Below are positions 4,528-9,546 of a stretch of 9,546 bases of DNA, in pieces. The stretch lies in NCBI GenBank assembly GCA_017987425.1, contig JAGNTT010000067.1, positions 1 through 9,546 on the forward strand, in the 5' to 3' direction. Each line of letters begins with the position of its first letter. Position 1 is the first letter of the stretch. The DNA comes from Candidatus Omnitrophota bacterium (GTDB lineage Bacteria; Omnitrophota; Gorgyraeia; Zapsychrales; Fredricksoniimonadaceae). Under the pieces are notes generated by a model that had not been told where the DNA came from, did no database searches, and was given only the letters and a program-made list of their open reading frames with translations. The position numbers were made by a program, and so were the translations under genes.

Positions 4528-5874
4528 ATGAGGTTTTACAGTCAAATTCTGGTTGCTTTGTTGATTGTGGTGACTTTACCGGTATCGGAAATTGCGTTTG
4601 CGGCGTCTTCTGTTGAAGATCGTTTGCAGGACTTAGAACAGCAAATAGCGGTCTTGAAGCGTCAATTAGAGATCGAGAAGGATGAAAAGAAAGCATCGCG
4701 GGCGCCTGTGATCACGGCTTCTTCCAAGGACGGATTCAGCATCAAAAGTCCGGATGACAGCTTTAAAATCAAATTGCGCGGCTTGGTGCAGCTGGACGGG
4801 CGTTACTTTACAGACAATCAAAAGGATAATGGAACGACTGATACGTTTTCTGTTCGTCGTGCCAGACCCATTTTGGAAGGGACACTGAACAAAAATTTTG
4901 ATTTCTACATCATGCCTGACTTCGGTAGCGGTGCCTCGACTCTGGTGGATGCGTACAGTGAGTTCAAGCTTGATCCGGCATTTAAATTCCGCGCCGGTAA
5001 ATTCAAGGCTCCGCTCGGATTGGAACGTCTGCAGTCTGATGCGGTCGCCAATTTCACCGAAGTCGGATTGCCGTCGAACCTGTTATCCAATCGCGAAGTC
5101 GGTCTGCAGTTATCAGGCGATTTGTTCGGCGATTCATTAAGCTATGCGGTCGGTATATTCAACGGTTCACCGGACTTAGGCAGTTCAACAGCGCAGGATA
5201 CCGATAACAATAATGACAAGGATGTGGTCGGTCGTGTTTTCGCTCAGCCGTTTAAAAACGGTGGACCGGAAGTGTTCAAAGGTTTGGGTGTCGGTGTTGC
5301 CGGATCCTACGGTCATAAGGAAGGTGCCACAACCCCGAGCTATAGATCCACTGGCCAGGCCACCATCTTCAGCTATGCTTCGACATCCGCTGACGGCCAG
5401 CACGTCCGCATCACACCGCAGGCCTATTACTACAACGGTTCGTTGGGGCTTATAGGTGAATATGCGAGTTCCGAACAAAAGTTTATCCGCGGAAATATTA
5501 TCCGCGATACCTTTAAAAATGAAACGTGGCAAATTGCCGGAAATTATGTCCTCACCGGTGAATCAGCCTCATATAAAGGTATTAATCCCCGCACCAATTT
5601 CGATTTATCGAAAGGAACATGGGGCGCGTTTGAGGCAGTCGGCCGATACGGGAATCTCGATATTGATGATTCGATCTTTACAAACGGTTTTGCCAGCACT
5701 GCAACAAGCGTCACGGAGGCCAATGCCTGGGGTGCCGGTTTAAACTGGTATCTCAATAAAAATTACCGCATCTCGCTGGATTTTGAACAGACCAGATTCG
5801 ACGGCGGTTCAAATGCCGGTGCAGATAGACAAACGGAAAATGTGGTCTTAAGCCGTTTTCAAATTGCCTATTAA
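4528..5874 (+). CDS. Outer-membrane anion porin of the Porin_O_P (OprP/OprO) family
   Basis: A 448-residue protein preceded by a good TAAGGAG site (4516-4522). Residues 1-25 are a signal peptide ending in AFA. Residues 28-56 (SVEDRLQDLEQQIAVLKRQLEIEKDEKK) are a short periplasmic coiled coil, common at the N-terminus of such porins. The barrel starts at about residue 75 with FKIKLRGLVQLDGRYF, then RRARPILEGTLNKNFDFYIMPDFG and AFKFRAGKFKAPLGLERLQS, which are hallmark Porin_O_P segments. The last residues, VVLSRFQIAY, form a beta-strand ending in an aromatic residue, as the BAM machinery requires. Proteins of this family are trimeric 16-strand channels, and OprP of Pseudomonas prefers phosphate. 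The place between yezD and a sulfate-binding protein suggests sulfate or general anion uptake here. Selectivity cannot be read from the sequence. The 98 bases upstream (4430-4527) show no terminator or second promoter that I can support. Confidence 0.88.
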   Translation: MRFYSQILVALLIVVTLPVSEIAFAASSVEDRLQDLEQQIAVLKRQLEIEKDEKKASRAPVITASSKDGFSIKSPDDSFKIKLRGLVQLDGRYFTDNQKDNGTTDTFSVRRARPILEGTLNKNFDFYIMPDFGSGASTLVDAYSEFKLDPAFKFRAGKFKAPLGLERLQSDAVANFTEVGLPSNLLSNREVGLQLSGDLFGDSLSYAVGIFNGSPDLGSSTAQDTDNNNDKDVVGRVFAQPFKNGGPEVFKGLGVGVAGSYGHKEGATTPSYRSTGQATIFSYASTSADGQHVRITPQAYYYNGSLGLIGEYASSEQKFIRGNIIRDTFKNETWQIAGNYVLTGESASYKGINPRTNFDLSKGTWGAFEAVGRYGNLDIDDSIFTNGFASTATSVTEANAWGAGLNWYLNKNYRISLDFEQTRFDGGSNAGADRQTENVVLSRFQIAY

Positions 5875-5905
5875 TAGTTTCATTTAAACCGAAAAGGAGA
5901 TTTTC

Positions 5906-6916
5906 ATGAAGATTCAAAAGTTATTTGCAGTCTTGCTAACAACGGTATTGATCGGTTCGCTTGCCGTTTCTTCGTCGGCGAAGGAAATCAATCTGCTTAA
6001 TGTTTCCTATGATCCGACCCGTGAGTTGTATGATGAATACAATAAGGCCTTTGCCCTTCATTGGAAATCATTGACGGGGGATGATGTGAAGGTCAATCAG
6101 TCTCACGGCGGAAGCGGCAAGCAGGCTCGTTCTGTTATCGACGGTCTGGATGCGGATGTGGTCACGCTCGCGCTGGCGTATGACATCGATGCCATTGCTG
6201 AGAAATCGGATTTGATCGGCAAGGATTGGCAGGCAAAACTTCCGGACAACAGTGCTCCGTACACATCCACCATTGTTTTTTTGGTCCGTAAAGGTAATCC
6301 GAAAAACATCAAGGATTGGGATGATTTGGCGAGGCCCGGCATTTCCGTCATCACGCCCAACCCTAAAACATCGGGTGGTGCGCGCTGGAACTATCTGGCG
6401 GCCTGGGGGTATGGTTTAAAGAAGTGGGAAAATGATGAGGTAAAGGTTAAGGAATTCTTAAAAGCGATCTTCAAGAACGTTCTCGTTCTCGATTCCGGAG
6501 CGAGAGGCTCGACAACCACATTCATTGAACGCAAGATCGGGGATGTGTTCATCTCCTGGGAAAATGAAGCCTTTCTGGCGGCCAATGAACTTGGCAAGGG
6601 TGAATTCGAGATCGTTGTTCCCTCGATCAGCATATTGGCCGAACCGCCGGTAGCTTTGGTTGGGCGCAATGCCGATCGTCATGGCACGAGAAAAGTCGCT
6701 GAAGAATACCTGAATTACCTGTATTCCGATGTAGGACAGGAAATCGCGGCCAAGCATTATTACCGTCCGAGATCGCAGGCGATTGCCAAAGAATATGCCA
6801 ACAAGTTTGCGCAGGTCAATTTGTTCACGATTGATGAAGTCTTCGGCAGTTGGAAGGCGGCGCAATCCACTCATTTCGCGGACGGTGGCACATTCGACCA
6901 GATCTACGGCAATTAA
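5906..6916 (+). CDS. sbp: Periplasmic sulfate-binding protein
   Basis: A 336-residue protein with AAGGAG at 5894-5899. Residues 1-25 are a signal peptide ending SSSA. The mature protein begins [15 protein letters not shown], the family's opening motif. Sulfate-coordinating elements are all present: [12 protein letters not shown] (66-77), [16 protein letters not shown] (155-170), [11 protein letters not shown] (196-206) and ISWENEA with Trp218. Sbp binds sulfate without counter-ions, through main-chain NH groups and a few side-chain hydrogen bonds, and delivers it to the CysTWA transporter. Thiosulfate-preferring CysP is a close homologue and cannot be excluded. The length is normal. It sits 31 bases after the porin and 90 bases before cysT. 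The order outer-membrane channel, binding protein, permeases, ATPase follows the route of the substrate. Confidence 0.95.
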   Translation: MKIQKLFAVLLTTVLIGSLAVSSSAKEINLLNVSYDPTRELYDEYNKAFALHWKSLTGDDVKVNQSHGGSGKQARSVIDGLDADVVTLALAYDIDAIAEKSDLIGKDWQAKLPDNSAPYTSTIVFLVRKGNPKNIKDWDDLARPGISVITPNPKTSGGARWNYLAAWGYGLKKWENDEVKVKEFLKAIFKNVLVLDSGARGSTTTFIERKIGDVFISWENEAFLAANELGKGEFEIVVPSISILAEPPVALVGRNADRHGTRKVAEEYLNYLYSDVGQEIAAKHYYRPRSQAIAKEYANKFAQVNLFTIDEVFGSWKAAQSTHFADGGTFDQIYGN

Positions 6917-6929
6917 CCTGAAAAATAAG

Positions 6930-6958
6930 TTGGCACAAATAGAAATCGTTAGTATCCT
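6930..6958 (+). promoter_or_regulatory. Possible internal promoter before cysT
   Basis: The 90-base gap between sbp and cysT contains TTGGCA (6930-6935), 17 bases, then TATCCT (6953-6958). The first box is one base off consensus and the second two. It could give extra transcription of cysTWA independent of the leader, but the match is weak. AGGTGA at 6991-6996 is the cysT ribosome binding site, 10 bases from its ATG. I see no terminator in the gap. Confidence 0.25.
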
Positions 6959-7006
6959 AATCAGGTCAATAGGCCGATTTAATAGTTAAAAGGTGATTGT
7001 GTAAGT

Positions 7007-7840
7007 ATGTTTTTGCTCAAACAACGTTCAACTCTTCCGGGTTTTCATCTTTCGCTGGGATATACGGTCTTTTATCTGAGCCTGATCGTACTGATTCCTT
7101 TGTCGATGCTCTTTATTAAGACAACAAGCTTGGGATGGGAAGAGTTTGTTAAGATTATCACCGCACCGAGGACTTTGGCGGCATACCGCTTAAGCTTCGG
7201 TGCGGCATTGGTCGCAGCTGCGGTCAATGTGGTTTTTGGTTTCATCATCGCCTGGGTGCTGGCGCGGTATACTTTCCCAGGCAAAAGGATCGTCGATGCG
7301 TTGATCGATTTTCCTTTCGCCTTGCCGACGGCGGTTGCCGGTATTGCCCTCACCACGCTGTATTCATCCAATGGTTTGCTGGGTCAGCATTTATATAAAA
7401 TAGGCATTCAATCGGCTTATAGTACATTTGGTGTTACGATCGCGCTCATTTTTATCGGGCTTCCTTTTGTTGTCCGGACGATCGAGCCGATTCTTCAGGA
7501 TCTGGATCCCGAACTGGAAGAGGCGGCGGCAAGCTTGGGCGCGGGACGCTGGCAGACATTCTGGCGGGTGATTTTTCCTTTATTGTTCCCGCCTTTATTG
7601 ACTGGTTTTAATTTGGCCTTTGCCCGAGGGATCGGTGAATACGGTTCGGTCATTTTTATTGCCGGCAACATGCCCAACAAAACGGAGATCGCGCCGCTTT
7701 TGATCATTACCAAACTCGAACAGTACGATTATGCGGGAGCGACCGCAATCGCTGTTGTGATGCTGGTCGTTTCTTTTCTACTTTTAGGGATCACAAATCT
7801 TTTGCAATTGTGGTCAGCCAAACGAATAGGGATGAATTGA
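7007..7840 (+). CDS. cysT: Sulfate ABC transporter permease CysT (CysU)
   Basis: A 277-residue inner-membrane protein with six predicted membrane segments: one near residues 18-38, others around 62-86, 100-120, 140-157, 192-212 and a last near 245-268. The binding-protein-dependent permease EAA loop is [21 protein letters not shown] (residues 171-191), the site that docks onto Cys[19 protein letters not shown] (102-119) is characteristic of CysT/CysU. The [12 protein letters not shown] stretch after the EAA loop is also typical of sulfate and molybdate permeases. The ATG at 7007 has AGGTGA 10 bases upstream, and an in-frame stop immediately precedes it. CysT pairs with CysW to form the transmembrane channel. 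It ends one base before the cysW start. Length is normal. Confidence 0.95.
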   Translation: MFLLKQRSTLPGFHLSLGYTVFYLSLIVLIPLSMLFIKTTSLGWEEFVKIITAPRTLAAYRLSFGAALVAAAVNVVFGFIIAWVLARYTFPGKRIVDALIDFPFALPTAVAGIALTTLYSSNGLLGQHLYKIGIQSAYSTFGVTIALIFIGLPFVVRTIEPILQDLDPELEEAAASLGAGRWQTFWRVIFPLLFPPLLTGFNLAFARGIGEYGSVIFIAGNMPNKTEIAPLLIITKLEQYDYAGATAIAVVMLVVSFLLLGITNLLQLWSAKRIGMN

Positions 7841-7841
7841 T

Positions 7842-8690
7842 ATGTCGAGCGCGCGCAAGGAAACTGCGGCTGTCCGTTGGGTGTTGATCGGTATAGCGCT
7901 TTTTTACATTGTTTTGTTCTTGATACTGCCCCTGGTGGTTGTTTTTGGGACGGCGCTTAACAAAGGTATTGCCGTTTATTTGCAGTCGTTGTCGGATTCC
8001 GATACGCTTGCGGCCATCCGTTTGACCGTTCTGACCGCTTTGATCGCAGTTCCTTTGAATCTTGTATTCGGGATTGCAGCATCCTGGGCGATCACCAAGT
8101 TTGACTTTCACGGGAAAAATTTTTTATTGACCCTTATTGATCTGCCGCTTTCGGTTTCGCCGGTTATCTCCGGTCTCATTTATGTTTTAATTTTCGGGGC
8201 ACAGGGAGCCTTCGGACCGTGGCTGCGCGAGCATGAGATTAAAATTATTTTTGCTCCCCCGTCTATAATTCTAGCGACGATTTTTGTTACATTTCCCATG
8301 GTGGCCCGTGAACTCATTCCGATTATGAAGGCGCAGGGGAGTGAGGAGGAGGAAGCGGCGATCACGCTCGGAGCCGGCGGGTTTAAAACGTTTTGGTATG
8401 TCACATTGCCCAACATTAAATGGGGGCTGTTATACGGTGTCATTTTGTGTAACGCCCGTGCGATGGGTGAGTTTGGCGCGGTGTCGGTAGTCTCCGGACA
8501 TATTCGGGGACTTACTAACACGTTACCGCTGCACATCGAGATTCTATACAATGAATATCAATTCACGGCGGCGTTTGCCTCCGCTTCTATTCTGGCCATG
8601 CTGGCATTGGTGACGCTGGTCGTAAAAACTTTTGTCGAGTTCAAATTTAGAAACGAACTTAAAGCTGTTCAACAGGGAGCGCGTGGATGA
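7842..8690 (+). CDS. cysW: Sulfate ABC transporter permease CysW
   Basis: A 282-residue inner-membrane protein with the same six-segment layout as CysT. The first segment is [20 protein letters not shown] (13-32). [22 protein letters not shown] matches the CysW signature block. The EAA loop, [24 protein letters not shown], follows at roughly residue 167 and contacts CysA. The stretch [32 protein letters not shown] is typical of CysW. It forms the channel with CysT. Its start follows the cysT stop by one base, with AGGG about ten bases upstream, and its stop overlaps the cysA start as ATGA, so the three genes are translationally linked. CysT and CysW are homologues from an ancient duplication. 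I see nothing unusual in it. Confidence 0.95.
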   Translation: MSSARKETAAVRWVLIGIALFYIVLFLILPLVVVFGTALNKGIAVYLQSLSDSDTLAAIRLTVLTALIAVPLNLVFGIAASWAITKFDFHGKNFLLTLIDLPLSVSPVISGLIYVLIFGAQGAFGPWLREHEIKIIFAPPSIILATIFVTFPMVARELIPIMKAQGSEEEEAAITLGAGGFKTFWYVTLPNIKWGLLYGVILCNARAMGEFGAVSVVSGHIRGLTNTLPLHIEILYNEYQFTAAFASASILAMLALVTLVVKTFVEFKFRNELKAVQQGARG

Positions 8691-9546
8691 GTATTGAAGT
8701 CAAAGGTGTTACTAAAAGTTTCGGCACATTCAAGGCGCTGGATGATATTAATTTAAAAGTGGAGACGGGAGAGTTGACCGCTCTTTTGGGGCCGTCGGGT
8801 TCCGGAAAAACAACGCTTCTTCGCATTATCGCCGGACTTGAGACAGGAGACTCCGGTCAAATCTTGTTTAAAGGAGAGGATACGCAGTCAACTAAAATCA
8901 AAGACCGCGGTGTTGGTTTCGTATTTCAGCATTATGCGCTGTTCCGCCACATGACTGTGTTTGAAAACATCGCTTTCGGCTTGAAAGTTAAACCTAAAAA
9001 TATCCGTCCCAGTGAGGCGCAAATCAAAGCGAAGGTTACGGAATTGCTTAATCTTGTTCAGCTCGATTGGGTGGGCGGACGTTATCCGTGGCAGCTCTCC
9101 GGCGGACAGCGTCAGCGTATCGCTCTTGCCCGTGCTCTGGCGGTCGAACCCAAAGTGCTGCTTCTGGATGAGCCGTTTGGTTCTCTCGATGCGCAGGTCC
9201 GCAAGGAATTGAGGACTTGGCTGCGCCGTTTTCATGACCAGCTGCACATCACGAGTCTTTTTGTGACGCATGACCAGGAGGAAGCGCTTGAAGTCGCCGA
9301 TAAAATCGTCGTCATGAACAAGGGGCGGATCGAACAGAAGGGGACTCCGGAAGAGGTTTATCATAAACCGGCCAATAAGTTTGTGCTCAACTTTCTCGGC
9401 AATGTGAACCTCTTTCATGCCCGTGTGGAAAACGGCAAAGCCTACGTCGGGAAGACGGTGATCGATTTACCAAATCTTCATGCCAATAGCAAAGGGGCTA
9501 GTGTGTTTGTCCGGCCTCACCAATTTGAAATCACGCGTCAGGCCAA
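8687..9546 (+). CDS. cysA: Sulfate/thiosulfate ABC transporter ATPase CysA (3' end cut off)
   Basis: The gene starts in an ATGA overlap with cysW and runs off the window. About 286 codons are present of a family usually 330-360 residues long, so only the C-terminal tail is missing. Walker A is GPSGSGKTT (35-43), the Q-loop Gln is at 81, the ABC signature is LSGGQRQR (137-144), Walker B is LLLDEP (158-163) with SLD after it, and the switch is THDQEEA with His195. The nucleotide-binding domain runs to about residue 235. [12 protein letters not shown] and [10 protein letters not shown] mark the TOBE-like C-terminal domain found in CysA and MalK-type ATPases. CysA dimerises under CysTW and powers sulfate import. 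The [20 protein letters not shown] segment is characteristic of CysA. No frameshift or missing catalytic residue is seen. Confidence 0.95.
   Translation, partial: MSIEVKGVTKSFGTFKALDDINLKVETGELTALLGPSGSGKTTLLRIIAGLETGDSGQILFKGEDTQSTKIKDRGVGFVFQHYALFRHMTVFENIAFGLKVKPKNIRPSEAQIKAKVTELLNLVQLDWVGGRYPWQLSGGQRQRIALARALAVEPKVLLLDEPFGSLDAQVRKELRTWLRRFHDQLHITSLFVTHDQEEALEVADKIVVMNKGRIEQKGTPEEVYHKPANKFVLNFLGNVNLFHARVENGKAYVGKTVIDLPNLHANSKGASVFVRPHQFEITRQA

Noticed and set aside
1..9546. CRISPR arrays, insertion sequences, tRNA or rRNA genes and attachment sites.
   Set aside because: No direct-repeat series, transposase motifs, terminal inverted repeats or tRNA-like cloverleaf was seen on either strand. 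The window is nearly all coding.

Overview
The window looks like a piece of a chromosome from a diderm (Gram-negative-type) bacterium. It encodes an outer-membrane porin and several exported proteins with signal peptides. The moderate GC content and very tight packing (several ATGA start/stop overlaps) do not fix a phylum. An uncultured lineage such as Omnitrophota is only a guess. All recognised genes are on the + strand.

Bases 1-4107 hold housekeeping genes: the 3' end of phoU, a glpE-type rhodanese, a small exported coiled-coil protein of unknown function, a HAD-family phosphatase/phosphomutase, an NAD(H) kinase of the plant-NADK3-like branch, a short CbiX-type chelatase, and mutY. Most of these overlap or nearly touch. 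phoU through the exported protein form one group, and the HAD gene through mutY form another. A few touch on sulfur chemistry: the rhodanese, the CbiX-like chelatase (sirohaem) and NAD(P)H supply.

Bases 4104-9546 hold a sulfate-uptake operon: a strong sigma70-like promoter overlapping the mutY stop, then a 23-codon leader peptide, a hairpin with a T-run, yezD (DUF2292), a Porin_O_P-family porin, the sulfate-binding protein sbp, the permeases cysT and cysW, and the ATPase cysA, which is cut by the window edge. The porin would admit anions across the outer membrane, Sbp would bind sulfate in the periplasm, and CysT/CysW/CysA would import it at the expense of ATP for cysteine synthesis.

The most interesting element is the leader peptide at 4139-4210. 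It has six cysteines in 23 residues and ends in four consecutive Cys codons before its stop. Its ATG lies at about the predicted transcription start, so it may be leaderless. The last Cys codon and the stop form the 5' arm of a hairpin followed by five T's. This has the architecture of a ribosome-mediated, cysteine-sensing attenuator for the sulfate operon. Secondary points are a MutY whose C-terminal domain has a complete, canonical Nudix box, and a bacterial kinase resembling plant NADK3.
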